From AWTP1-13 sp963775835 (GTDB taxonomy: Bacteria; Pseudomonadota; Alphaproteobacteria; Rhizobiales; Hyphomicrobiaceae): a stretch of 64,000 nt of DNA. Both the position numbers and the translations under genes were made by a program. The notes beneath the pieces were generated by a model that worked only from the letters and a program-made list of their open reading frames with translations, was not told where the DNA came from and ran no database searches. The stretch spans positions 1 through 64,000 of the forward strand of contig CAVZKV010000007.1 of assembly GCA_963775835.1 (NCBI GenBank). The letters run 5' to 3'. Positions 55,799 through 64,000 of this stretch are shown here, piece by piece (position 1 is the first letter of the stretch; the number at the start of each line of letters is the position of its first letter).

Positions 55799-56793
55799 CA
55801 GATTTCGAATCTCACCATACGGAACATGATGACGTTCCCAATCATGAGCCACGCCACCGACGCCGCGAGAATGACCTGCACCGTCGGTTCATCCCAGATC
55901 TCACCGTAGAAGCCCGGGGCGATTAACGGCGAGGACTCCGAACAGGGCAAAGGGTAAGATGCTCAGGACGATGGCCGACCACCGGCCCTCAGCCGACAGG
56001 GCTTTCACCTTCATGCGAAGCTTCAGACTTTCCCGCACGGCTCTCGACATGCAGCTTCAGAATCTCGGCCAGATTTCCGCCGGTACTGGTCTGGATGCGA
56101 GTTGCGGTGACAATGAGCGCCATGTCCTTCTGAGCGACGCGTGATCCGAGATTGTCCATCGCCGTTTCAAGATCGAGCCCATAGGTCATTTCGTCGGCGA
56201 CGATCGCGAACTCTGCCCCGATAGGATCCGGAAGATCGCGGGCAACAAGCTTGATGGCAGAGGCTGACGGGATGCCCGGCCCTTAAGCTTCTGACCAGAA
56301 TGTCGGTCGCCTCGGGTAATTGATCCTGCAGCTTACGGTAGCGGCGATTGCGCATGCTCGTGAGCAAAAAGATCAGCAGACCCGCGCCACCTAGCAACCC
56401 TCCCATCACAGCAGTCGGAAGATGCCCAGAAAAAACTGCACCGGCAGGGCCACCGCCACACTAATGCCCATGAAGACCGCCGGAAACCAGGCTACACCCC
56501 ACTTAACACCCGACTGCACGATCAGGCGGTTCAGCCAAGCAAGGGGCAGCACGTGCTGGTCACTGGCCTAACAAACCGCGCTTCTGGGGCATCTTCGCGA
56601 GAGGCTGTTGTTGTTCTTGCGTGCTGTCTCCCATAGCAAGCCGCCTTTTTAGTTGGCTGCGCGATGCAGCAAGCCGCCCGTAGGAGAGGAAGACAGCTTC
56701 AAGCACCAGGAAGTGCGCGCAGAACAACAGGACCAGCACAGTCCCGCCGCCGAACGAAAGCAACTCAGCAATATCAACGTTGATACCCATCAC
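55798..56793 (-). pseudogene. tadB: TadB inner-membrane protein, several frameshifts
   Basis: First GspF-like platform protein. It begins at the GTG/ATG pair at 56793/56790, overlapping the tadA stop, with MGINVDIAELLSFGGGTVLV. Further blocks in three frames are QHVLPLAWLNRLIVQSGVKW, PVQFFLGIFRLL, GLLGGAGLLIFLLTSMRNRR, QDQLPEATDILVRSLRAGHP, MTYGLDLETAMDNLGSRVAQ, IQTSTGGNLAEILKLHVESR and FYGEIWDEPTVQVILAASVA with RMVRFEI at the end. About five shifts are needed. The conserved order shows one original gene of about 330 codons. Confidence 0.82.
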
Positions 56794-58187
56794 GACGTGG
56801 CTCCGGGATGAAAGGTATCCTCTGAAAACGCCATGCCATTGAGTTCGAGCGCCTCGAGAAAGCTCGGCCGCATACCCGTGGCGCGAAATTCGCCGCCCGG
56901 GGAGCCTGGTTTGGCCCGTAACAGTTTGAAGATCTCCTGCACGAGCACTACCCCACTATCGATCCCTGTGATCTCGCTTACGCTGGTAACTCGCCGTTTG
57001 CCGTCTGCAAACCGATGCATCTGCACAATAATCTTAATCGCGGATGAAATTTGCGACCGGATGCTGTTCTCCGTCATCGGAAAGCCAGCCATACCAACCA
57101 TCTGTTCTAGCCGCGCGATCGCGTCGCGTGGGCTGTTGGCATGTACAGTCGTCATGGACCCTTCGTGCCCGGTCGTCATCGCTTGCAGCATATCGAAGGC
57201 TTCCTCGCCACGCACCTCACCAATAATGATACGGTCGGGCCGCATTCTGAGTGCGTTTTTGACAAGCTCTCGCTGCCGGATCTCTCCACGCCCCTCGATG
57301 TTTGGTGGACGGGTCTCAAGACGCCCGACATGCGGTTGCTGCAGCTGCAGCTCGGCAGCATCCTCGATCGTGATCAAACGCTCCTTTTCCGAAATATAGC
57401 GGGACAAGGCATTAAGAAACGTCGTCTTGCCGGATCCCGTGCCGCCAGCGATGAGAATGGACACCCGCCCCCTTACGGCTTGCCCGAGCACCTTGGCCAT
57501 CGCCGCACTCAGCGTGCCGTTTTGTACCAAGGTCTGCATTTCCAGCGGACGTTTTGCAAACTTGCGGATGGAGACGAGTGGGCCGTCAATGGCGATTGGC
57601 CTCACGGCGACGTTGATCCGTGAGCCATCCATCAACCTGGCGTCGACCATGGGAGAGGATTCGTCAATGCGACGGCCGACTGCACCGACGATCTTATTGA
57701 CGATTCGTAGGACGTGCGCCTCATCCTTGAAGCGGACCGGAGCACGTTCTAGTTGCCCGCCACGTTCGACGTAGACGAATTCATGAGTATTGATCAGAAT
57801 ATCGGTGACCGTTGAGTCCTTCAGGATTGGTTCGATCGGGCCCAAGCCTATCAGTTCATCCATCACCTCGTCGACGAAGTCGTTCAGCTCATTCGTATTG
57901 AGCGGCAAACGCTCAGACACAACATAGTCCGAAATCATCCCGTGAACCTGGTGCCTCAACTGCGATCGCGGGATTTTCTCAATGTGCGACAAGTTAAGTT
58001 CGTCGACCAGCTTACGGTGCAACCGTACCTTCGCGTCGACCAGTTCCGGTGATTGCAGGAGACTGCCTCTGCCTAGTGTCGCGTTACTCTTCGCAGCCGT
58101 CGCGGTCGTGGCTGTCGCCGGCCAGTCAATTTCCTGGGCGTGCCAATCTGGGCCGTTGGCCGATGATGTGCGGGACCAGAAGCGCAT
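56790..58187 (-). CDS. tadA: TadA/CpaF pilus-assembly ATPase
   Basis: Intact secretion ATPase of 465 residues driving Flp pilus assembly. The N-terminal region has ELNLSHIEKIPRSQL and DFVDEVMDELIGLGPIEPIL. The core has Walker A IAGGTGSGKTTFLNAL, the Asp box LITIEDAAELQLQQPHV, Walker B RPDRIIIGEVRGEEAFDMLQ and the His box TTGHEGSMTTVHANSP. The length is typical. The start ATG at 58187 is followed by a variable Thr/Ala tract. The stop overlaps tadB. It is the clearest intact member of this half of the operon. Confidence 0.95.
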   Translation of the reverse strand: MRFWSRTSSANGPDWHAQEIDWPATATTATAAKSNATLGRGSLLQSPELVDAKVRLHRKLVDELNLSHIEKIPRSQLRHQVHGMISDYVVSERLPLNTNELNDFVDEVMDELIGLGPIEPILKDSTVTDILINTHEFVYVERGGQLERAPVRFKDEAHVLRIVNKIVGAVGRRIDESSPMVDARLMDGSRINVAVRPIAIDGPLVSIRKFAKRPLEMQTLVQNGTLSAAMAKVLGQAVRGRVSILIAGGTGSGKTTFLNALSRYISEKERLITIEDAAELQLQQPHVGRLETRPPNIEGRGEIRQRELVKNALRMRPDRIIIGEVRGEEAFDMLQAMTTGHEGSMTTVHANSPRDAIARLEQMVGMAGFPMTENSIRSQISSAIKIIVQMHRFADGKRRVTSVSEITGIDSGVVLVQEIFKLLRAKPGSPGGEFRATGMRPSFLEALELNGMAFSEDTFHPGATS

Positions 58188-58214
58188 GCGAACTCCTCTG
58201 CCACCGATCGTCGG

Positions 58215-59378
58215 TTACGTCTTGAACATCAGCTGCGTGAGCTCCCGGCTCACTCGGTTCGAACGGCTTACCGCGCTAGCCAGGTCGCCCTGATTGATGG
58301 CCTCGCTGACCAACTCTTGCTCCTCAGGAACAAACGCAGCCAACGTTTCGCCCAGCAGTGCCGTCGCATCGCTCTTGCGCAGGCCGCCCCCTAACAACCT
58401 ATGTCGGAACTTGTTGACGATGACGCGTGCATGAGGTGGCTCACCCTTGAAGCGAGCCTCGAGCGCATTGACCAGTTCGATCGCCTTGCGCATGGCTGGG
58501 ATGGTGAACTCGGTGACGATGAATACCTGGTCGCAACCCTGCAAGACGTCGAAGGTCCAGGGCTGCCACACTGGTGGCAGGTCAAGCACCATCTGCTTGA
58601 AGGTATCGGATACGATGCTCAATATTCCAGTGACTACGGCTCCGTTGACGCGCAAATACTCCGTCGGGGCTCTTGGGGCTGCCATCACCGCCATGCCTGT
58701 CGGGTGCCGCGCGATCATTACTTCGAGCAGCCTCGCGTCTAACCGCTCAGGCTGATTGGCGATGGTCCCTAAGTCCAACACCGGCTTCAGGTCGAGGTAG
58801 TCCGCCATCGTCCCGGTGTGGAAATTGAGGTCGAATAGACAAGTTTCATTGAAATTGCGCGATCGCGTCGCGAGCAGAAAAGCCGCCTAAATCGCGAGCG
58901 TGGTGGTACCCACACCTCCAGCCGCTGGTACAAAGGAAATGCATGTGGCCCTGGTTTCACGATCGAGGGCCCGCCTCGAGCTCGATGCGCGCTGGCAGGC
59001 CTGCAGGATCGCATCCGCCGGTGCGTCCGCTGGTAACCAATCGGTAACGTTCAGCCGGAGGAGGCCACGCACGGAGGCTTCATCGAGCGATTCGGACAAA
59101 GTGATGATTGCACCCGCAAAGCCCGACTGTCGAAGATCTTCGACCGCTGCAATGGCTTCGCCGAGTTCACCCTCCAGATCCGCGATGAGAGTGGATCGCC
59201 GAAAGTCAGCGCGCAACGGTTTGCCCACTTGCGACAGGCTGTGCTCAATACTGGTGAGCTGGAAATCGGTATCCTTGAAGACCTTTTTCAACCGCTCGTG
59301 CAACTGCGGCCGGGTACTTACCAGCGCGACGGTCGCCGACTCGCTCCGGCCAAACATCTGTTTGAGTTGGACGTTCAT
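58215..59378 (-). pseudogene. cpaE: CpaE/TadZ localisation ATPase interrupted by an in-frame TAG
   Basis: ParA/MinD-like protein with an N-terminal receiver-like domain. From the ATG at 59378 it reads MNVQLKQMFGRSESATVALV, then TLIADLEGELGEAIAAVEDL, LLRLNVTDWLPADAPADAIL and the deviant Walker A FVPAAGGVGTTTLAI. The next codon is TAG (58887-58889). The frame goes on without a shift as AAFLLATRSRNFNETCLFDL, NFHTGTMADYLDLKPVLDL and DLPPVWQPWTFDVLQGCDQV to the stop at 58215. Glutamine (CAG) is usual there, so one C-to-T change explains it. CpaE places the pilus machine at the pole. Confidence 0.88.
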
Positions 59379-59430
59379 GTCACTCGCCAGTTCTCGTGCA
59401 TCAGAGCCGTCGGGACACGGCAATCCACGA

Positions 59431-59739
59431 TTAGTTTTTTGCAGCGCCGTTGGTGGCGGATGCTTCTCCGTTAGGTTTGACGCTGGTATTTGTTTCGTAG
59501 CGGCGTACAGCGACCAGTGCCCGTTTGCCGTCCGTATTGATCTCGGTCTTCTCGGCATATGCCGGCCAAGGATCAACAGTATGGATGGCCCGATTGGCCG
59601 CACTAGCGTTGCCCGCTCCCGCCGTCACCTTGTCGGTGTGCGCGCGGTATTCGTAGAACTGATCGCTCGTGCAACCGCTCGCCAACGATAGGGCAAGCGT
59701 AGCGATCGAAAACAGTACCCAAAAACTATTTTGTTCCAT
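59431..59739 (-). CDS. Small Tad-locus lipoprotein
   Basis: Lipoprotein of 102 residues. The leader FWVLFSIATLALSLASGC has a lipobox with the cysteine at about residue 23. The mature part has VTAGAGNASAANRAIHTVDP, then WPAYAEKTEINTDGKRALVA, as in short lipoproteins found in alphaproteobacterial tad clusters between cpaC and cpaE where CpaD usually sits. It is much shorter than CpaD. It overlaps the cpaC stop by 14 bases, so translation is coupled. It may help secretin placement. Confidence 0.78.
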   Translation of the reverse strand: MEQNSFWVLFSIATLALSLASGCTSDQFYEYRAHTDKVTAGAGNASAANRAIHTVDPWPAYAEKTEINTDGKRALVAVRRYETNTSVKPNGEASATNGAAKN

Positions 59740-61168
59740 GGGTGATACTCGCCTCCCAACCGCCCGACTGCCGAGGAATGAAATTGAGGATATGCCCGAC
59801 TGATGGTTCGGGCTTGGCCGCAGGGACCTCCAGCTGTCCGCGTAGAAAGAATTCCCGATCGTTGCTGGCCAGGCGATTGTCGAGGGGTGTCGCGAGCTTC
59901 TCGCCCGGCCGAGCTGGTCTCACGAGCCGCGGTGTCACAATGATGACCAGATCAGTCTCCTTACGCTGGAAGGCGGCGCTGCGCAAAAGCGCACCTAAAA
60001 TGGGGACTTCCCCAATCCAAGGCAGCTGGCTCTCGTTCTTAGTGCTACTGGATTGCAGAAGCCCTGCAATGGCGAAACTCTGGCCGTCGCGCAATTCCGT
60101 GGTGGTCTCCGCTCGCCGTACCGTGAGCCCAGGGACTCCGTTCACCGAAGTGGCGGGATCGAGCTGGCTCACCTCCGGGGCGATCTTGAGGTTTATCAGC
60201 CCGTCGCCGAGAACCGTCGGCGTAAATGCCAGGCTCACGCCGAACTTTTTGAACTCGACGCTTGTCGCGCCGAGGGCACCCTGCACTGCGAAGGGGAACT
60301 CGCCGCCTGCAAGGAAGCTCGCCGTATCGCCCGAAAGCGCCACCAAGTTTGGTTCCGCGAGAAGGCGGGCCACCCCGCGCTTTTCGAGCGCCTGGATGAT
60401 TACGTCGACGCTCGTGCCCTTGTCGAGCAACCGCGCAATACCAACGCCAAACGGCACATTGTTGGACACGAGGCCGAGCACGGGAACACCCTTGGCTCCG
60501 CCGGTGATCCCGGTCAGCGCGTCGACGCGTTTACCGTTAACGTCCCAACCGATTCCGAGGTCGCGTTGAGCATCGCGCGAGGCCTCGACGAAGCGAACTT
60601 CCAGTGACACTTGCTGAGAGCCGCGGACAACAAGCGTGTTGGTCACGGCACCTGGCGCGAACTGCTCCGCGATTGCCATCGCACGCGACAGCGAAACCGT
60701 ATCGCGCACGGTACCGGACAAAAGGACCTTCCCCTTGATAGAAGTGACGACGATGTCGCCGTCGGGAATAAGCTGCCGTATACGCTGTGTCATGTCGCGC
60801 AGGTCATGGGCCACCTCAACCTGGACCACACCCAGCACGTGCTTGTCGGGCCCAACCAGCGAAATGTTAGTGATGCCCGCTGCCTTCCCCAGCACATAAA
60901 GCTGCTTATTTGAAAGCGTGACGACGTCGGCAATAGATGGATTAGCGACGAGGACCTCAATGAATTCCCGGTCGCAGGCGACCGTGCGTGCCTTATCCAC
61001 CATAAGCTGCAATTCAACGGCAGTGCCATCCTGCCTGCCAAGTTCGAGCAGTGGCTTCTGCCGTTTGTCGGCCATGACTGGCCTGGCCGTGATTCCAGTC
61101 AGTACCAGGAGTAATCCAACCGAAACAAAGGCGATGCGATGGCACGCCACTTTTCCAACGCGGTACAT
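59726..61168 (-). CDS. cpaC: CpaC/RcpA outer-membrane secretin of the Flp pilus
   Basis: Secretin of 480 residues from the ATG at 61168 (GGGGGAAAAG upstream; a longer frame to 61279 is unlikely). The signal peptide includes IAFVSVGLLLVLTGI. Domains in order: the pilus N-terminal domain (VACDREFIEVLVANPSIADV), a BON-like domain (IVVTSIKGKVLLSGTVRDTV) and the secretin core with VARLLAEPNLVALSGDTASF, LAGGEFPF, TPTVLGDGLINLKIAPEVSQ and LPWIGEVPILGALLRSAAF. It forms the pore for the pilus. Its neighbours cpaB and the lipoprotein gene confirm the context. Confidence 0.94.
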   Translation of the reverse strand: MYRVGKVACHRIAFVSVGLLLVLTGITARPVMADKRQKPLLELGRQDGTAVELQLMVDKARTVACDREFIEVLVANPSIADVVTLSNKQLYVLGKAAGITNISLVGPDKHVLGVVQVEVAHDLRDMTQRIRQLIPDGDIVVTSIKGKVLLSGTVRDTVSLSRAMAIAEQFAPGAVTNTLVVRGSQQVSLEVRFVEASRDAQRDLGIGWDVNGKRVDALTGITGGAKGVPVLGLVSNNVPFGVGIARLLDKGTSVDVIIQALEKRGVARLLAEPNLVALSGDTASFLAGGEFPFAVQGALGATSVEFKKFGVSLAFTPTVLGDGLINLKIAPEVSQLDPATSVNGVPGLTVRRAETTTELRDGQSFAIAGLLQSSSTKNESQLPWIGEVPILGALLRSAAFQRKETDLVIIVTPRLVRPARPGEKLATPLDNRLASNDREFFLRGQLEVPAAKPEPSVGHILNFIPRQSGGWEASITHGTK

Positions 61169-61232
61169 CTTTTCCCCCGCAACACTGCACCCCTGGCCCC
61201 ATTTGTCGTACGGGCGGCGCCACACCGTCCCG

Positions 61233-62222
61233 TCACTGGGGTTTCCCGACGATTTGCGAGCCACCCGTATCCAACGCAACAGGCTGGTCGCGCTCTCCGG
61301 CAGATCTGACGTAGCCCGTTCCCTGCAACTCGCGCCGGCCCGTCGGCGTAAACTCGTACAGAATGCGCTCGCGCGCCCCGCGGGTCACGGTCACGATCGG
61401 GCTGCTCGACGACACCGGAGCAGGTTTGGCAGCCTCATCGTTAGCCAGTTTGCTCAGGTCCTCAAGACCGATCCGCCGTGGCTCCGATGTCTGGAGCGAA
61501 CCGGCCTGCCGCAACGCCAGAGATAGCTGACCGACCGAGGCGCCAAGAGCCACCTTTTGCGCATCCTCGGTCGTCACCTCTATGGTCACTGCTTTTGCCG
61601 GCTTGGCCTGACCATTGCGGTCTGCGATCTGGTCGATGGCGAGCACGCGCACGTTTTGCAGCAACAGGTCAGAATAGGTGGCTCCCGTCCCCTGATAGGG
61701 TGAAGGTGACGCCGGGCGATCGTTGCGCGTCAGCAGCACGTCGACCCGGTCGTCGGGCTGGACGAACCCGGCAACACCGAGCACGTCGTCGACGCAAATC
61801 GTAATCGCCTTCTTGTCAGTTTCAATCACCGCCGAAAGCGTGCCGCGTTGCCCCGCGCCCGTGATCTTAGAAGCGAGGATTGGTTCGTTCTGGGCGATCG
61901 ATGCAAGCGCGGTGCGCTGACCACCGCCGAGCACGGCCTCTCGGCTCGTGAAAGCGCCTGCCGGGACCGACGTGGCCGGCCATTCCACCTCGGCGAGCAC
62001 GTCTGCCGTCAGCGCCGTCCCAAAGCGCAAAGGGGCCGCCGCAACGATTACCGTCCTGGTCTCGCGACCGGACGGGGTCGGCCGCCGCGCTTCGATCGGG
62101 GCCAACACATACCCTTGGCTTGTCGGATTGCGCGCGACGGAGGACACGGTAAGATAGGTTGCCACGCCAGCGCACAGGCTTGCCGCCAGAATGCGATTAA
62201 GCGTGCCGACCCTAAGTCTCAT
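61233..62222 (-). CDS. cpaB: CpaB/RcpC pilus-assembly protein
   Basis: Periplasmic protein of about 329 residues, anchored by an N-terminal helix (ILAASLCAGVATYLTVSSVA). The SAF domain, residues about 60-130, reads VIVAAAPLRFGTALTADVLA, EVEWPATSVPAGAFTS and NEPILASKITGAGQRGTLSA. Then comes the RcpC-type part, VAGFVQPDDRVDVLLTRND with the DRVDVL signature. The start is the ATG at 62222 or the GTG at 62234. It lies directly upstream of cpaC, separated by 64 bases. Confidence 0.93.
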   Translation of the reverse strand: MRLRVGTLNRILAASLCAGVATYLTVSSVARNPTSQGYVLAPIEARRPTPSGRETRTVIVAAAPLRFGTALTADVLAEVEWPATSVPAGAFTSREAVLGGGQRTALASIAQNEPILASKITGAGQRGTLSAVIETDKKAITICVDDVLGVAGFVQPDDRVDVLLTRNDRPASPSPYQGTGATYSDLLLQNVRVLAIDQIADRNGQAKPAKAVTIEVTTEDAQKVALGASVGQLSLALRQAGSLQTSEPRRIGLEDLSKLANDEAAKPAPVSSSSPIVTVTRGARERILYEFTPTGRRELQGTGYVRSAGERDQPVALDTGGSQIVGKPQ

Positions 62223-62321
62223 GGCGCGCACCACCCCATCAATTTAATTAGCGCATCGTCTTCCTCGAAATCAGGACGACAGAGCGCCCACTCAAAGCAG
62301 GCACTCTGTGCGGACCTGAAA

Positions 62322-62510
62322 TCAGCTCGGCGAGGCGGTAAGCGTGGTCAACAATGAGGTCCAGCGGCCGCCCACCCATGCGGTTACCAGGGTTATTGTG
62401 CCCACAACGGCGGCAGTAATCAGCCCAACGAGAACGGAATATTCGAGCAAAGACGCTCCGCCTTCATCGTTCCAAAGACCGACAGCGGTCGTTTTGATCC
62501 AGTGCAACAT
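62322..62510 (-). CDS. flp: Flp-type pilin
   Basis: Pilin of 62 residues. A short leader, WIKTTAVGLWNDEGG, is followed by the class IVb processing region ASLLEYSVLVGLITAAVVGT: a hydrophobic stem with glutamate at position +5 (LLEYSVLV). The prepilin peptidase would cut after the glycine of EGG. It is first in front of cpaB. It is the structural subunit of the adhesive Flp pilus. A 480-base leader upstream should contain its promoter. Confidence 0.92.
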   Translation of the reverse strand: MLHWIKTTAVGLWNDEGGASLLEYSVLVGLITAAVVGTITLVTAWVGGRWTSLLTTLTASPS

Positions 62511-62993
62511 AAATTTTACTCCTCTCTAACACCAACACCACCCAGTTGCCCGGGTCATAGACGCTTGGATTCGTGGGATACCAAGACAGCCCATGCTAGA
62601 TCGTCTGATGGAATACCCCCACAGCTTCCCCACAACTTATCCACGCTCGCAGTTGTGGTTTGCGCACAGCTACTGTTCCACCAATTAGGGGTTGCAAACG
62701 TCCAGTCCGCACGAAAGAAGAGCATGCGCAACCGACGGGGCTGGTGCGGCAACGCGGCGAATCCACGAGCCGCGCGCCCCAATTCTCCAGAGGTCAAGTC
62801 TCGTACAGTACGGGGAAAAAGCCTGGGTTCTCTCCCTTTTGACGGAGTGGATCATGCTCCCCGCGTGATGGTTCCGCTCGCACTCCAAGACGAGTTGGTT
62901 TTTCGTTGTGGCTGAAAAGCCGCGCGGAAAAAATATGGCGAAAAAGCGTTCGCCGAAGGCAACCAAATGCTCTGACGCCGCTTTCAGGCCGCA
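62511..62993. other. Leader region of the flp-cpa operon
   Basis: 483 bases between TadE and the pilin. It holds an 8-bp inverted repeat, CCACAACT at 62630-62637 and AGTTGTGG at 62651-62658, spanning TTATCCAC, which equals a DnaA-box core. Minus-strand frames here look non-coding. The pilin promoter should lie near this repeat. Confidence 0.5.
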
Positions 62994-63524
62994 TTAGTTG
63001 GTCCTGGCAACCTGCTGGGCAAACCTCGGTTGTTGATACGCTCGTGCTCGGAGCTGCAGGCCTCCGACGATGAGCGTTGAAAGGGTCGATTGGAACGTAC
63101 ACGTGACTTGCGCGAATATGACCGAGGTGTTGGACAGCGTCAGGCCGGCGGGCAGGTCGATCGACGTTTGGGCTGTCGCGCCGGACCCAAGCGCCTCGCT
63201 CCAAGCGATTGTGGTAACGTTATTTTCATCCGCAACCACACTGGTGACAACTAATCCCACAGTTGCCACCGGAAACGGCTTGATCGTCTCATCAATTATG
63301 GATTTGAGGGCGACCAGGTCGGGCGTGTTCACTGTCTGAAGCCGGGCGACGAGATCGGCGGCGGTGAATGCCGCGGCTTCAACCCGCCGGCTCGCGATGA
63401 ACCCCTCACACAACTCGGAGACGCCGTAGAACAGGATCAACAGGAGCGGAAAGACGAGCGCAGCTTCTATGAGCGCGTTTCCGGAATCATCCGAGCGCCA
63501 TGCCCTCGGCCGCTTCGCAAACAT
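62994..63524 (-). CDS. tadE: TadE-like pilus minor pseudopilin
   Basis: Protein of 176 residues with a charged start and the TadE helix DSGNALIEAALVFPLLLILF, including the glutamate typical of pseudopilins. The rest is a small soluble domain (LVVTSVVADENNVTTIAWSE, then TSIDLPAGLTLSNTS). TadE and TadF-type proteins prime or cap Flp pili. Its start lies 49 bases after the next gene on the right. Confidence 0.88.
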   Translation of the reverse strand: MFAKRPRAWRSDDSGNALIEAALVFPLLLILFYGVSELCEGFIASRRVEAAAFTAADLVARLQTVNTPDLVALKSIIDETIKPFPVATVGLVVTSVVADENNVTTIAWSEALGSGATAQTSIDLPAGLTLSNTSVIFAQVTCTFQSTLSTLIVGGLQLRARAYQQPRFAQQVARTN

Positions 63525-63572
63525 GGTCTCAAACCCTCTTGTCTGGAGGCATCCGCAATCCGAACAATCCGT

Positions 63573-64000
63573 TCAGAATGGCTCGTTTCGCGTCACCGTG
63601 GTCGCCCGCAAAATGTAGTCGGAGGGCTTCAAGAGGAGCCTCCAATTGAAGAACACCGACACGAGAACAACGTCGTTGGCCACCCCGGGCAAATACATGA
63701 AATCCGCGTCGCTCTTCAATACGCCGCTGCTGTTCAAAGGCAATGGTGGCGTAATGTCAGCAAGCGACTGCCCACTGCGCACATCGAGCCTTAGCCGGGA
63801 GGCACAGCCGACGAGCACCACGGTCTTGCCGCAAATCTCCGCCTTGAGCTGCGCCTGATTGATACCGCCGACCTGAACTTGGCCGGTGCGTACAAGTCGG
63901 GCGCCGTGCGCCGTTGCGTTTTCGAGCTCCAGACTGCCCCAATAAAATAAGCCGATGTCGAATGCCCCGAACAGCAGCAGCAAAAAAGGCAGCGCAACGA
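63573..64000 (-). CDS. TadE/TadG-like pilus protein (N-terminus beyond the window)
   Basis: The visible 142 codons open within a membrane helix (VALPFLLLLFGAFDIGLFYW) as in TadE-like proteins, then continue LENATAHGARLVRTGQVQV, GCASRLRLDVRSGQSLADI and SDYILRATTVTRNEPF to the stop. The frame continues off the right edge, where the start and charged N-terminus should lie. Together with the next gene it makes a pair of minor pseudopilins ahead of the pilin. Confidence 0.85.
   Translation of the reverse strand, partial: VALPFLLLLFGAFDIGLFYWGSLELENATAHGARLVRTGQVQVGGINQAQLKAEICGKTVVLVGCASRLRLDVRSGQSLADITPPLPLNSSGVLKSDADFMYLPGVANDVVLVSVFFNWRLLLKPSDYILRATTVTRNEPF

Noticed and set aside
62630..62658. 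Replication origin, because of the TTATCCAC box
   Set aside because: Only one box was seen, with no cluster, no AT-rich unwinding region and no dnaA, dnaN or parAB neighbours.
1..64000. CRISPR arrays, tRNA and rRNA genes
   Set aside because: No regularly spaced repeats with unique spacers and no cloverleaf or rRNA-like sequence were noticed on reading both strands.

Overview
The window looks like the chromosome of a GC-rich alphaproteobacterium. The evidence is a C4-pathway 5-aminolevulinate synthase (typical of that class), a DUF6894 protein, an alphaproteobacterial-type tad/cpa pilus locus, a thiosulfate/sulfide oxidation (sox/fcc) cluster and several solute-binding proteins with Tat leaders. 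The genus cannot be named from the sequence alone. No tRNA, rRNA or CRISPR array was seen.

Layout. 1-5 kb: the start of a solute-binding protein, then a graveyard with an IS1182-like element, an IS1380-like transposase and a tyrosine-recombinase tail, all frameshifted, followed by a Nudix hydrolase. 5.4-9 kb: one very long secreted Sel1-repeat protein. 9.4-21.3 kb: a catabolic region with a carboxymuconolactone-decarboxylase-like protein, hyuB-hyuA (hydantoinase/oxoprolinase), a divergent AtzG-like small protein plus amidase, a ModA-like binding protein, an oligopeptide-type binding protein, a Tat alpha/beta hydrolase and a Tat amidohydrolase. 21.5-27.1 kb: a PPC-domain protein, then hemA-type ALAS followed by a tightly coupled permease-ATPase-membrane-fusion exporter. 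27.1-33.6 kb: soxA, soxZ, soxY, soxX, fccB, fccA and a two-subunit molybdenum hydroxylase, most of them carrying single-base frameshifts. 34-40.3 kb: a second Tat amidohydrolase and an ABC uptake operon (binding protein, permease, ATPase, second permease) ending in a MetE-C-like methyltransferase.

40.3-54.3 kb is an accessory region of lower coding density. Its central 12.6 kb (41,230-53,864) is bounded by a pair of diverged inverted repeats about 91 bp long that face each other. Inside are small ORFs, relics of IS66, IS630 and IS256 transposases, a frameshifted TadG with a von Willebrand A-like region, a sensor kinase/response regulator pair, a 13-unit TPR protein, a coiled-coil protein and a VOC protein. 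54.3-64 kb, all on the minus strand, is a tad pilus locus read from the right edge: TadE/G, TadE, Flp pilin, CpaB, CpaC, a small lipoprotein, CpaE, TadA, TadB, TadC, TadD. The prepilin peptidase is not in the window.

How the parts fit. HyuAB, the amidase and the secreted hydrolases suggest cleavage of cyclic or linear amides and of other organic compounds delivered by the binding proteins. The sox/fcc genes suggest reduced-sulfur oxidation, but soxB and soxCD are absent here. The tad locus would build an adhesive Flp pilus, and TadG now sits on the opposite strand inside the inverted-repeat-bounded segment. Reversing that segment would bring TadG to about 1.8 kb downstream of TadD in the same orientation. 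Frameshifts cluster in 27.9-33.2 kb, 43.6-43.9 kb and 54.3-56.6 kb, while 5.4-27.9 kb is clean. Local assembly error and genuine gene decay are both possible.
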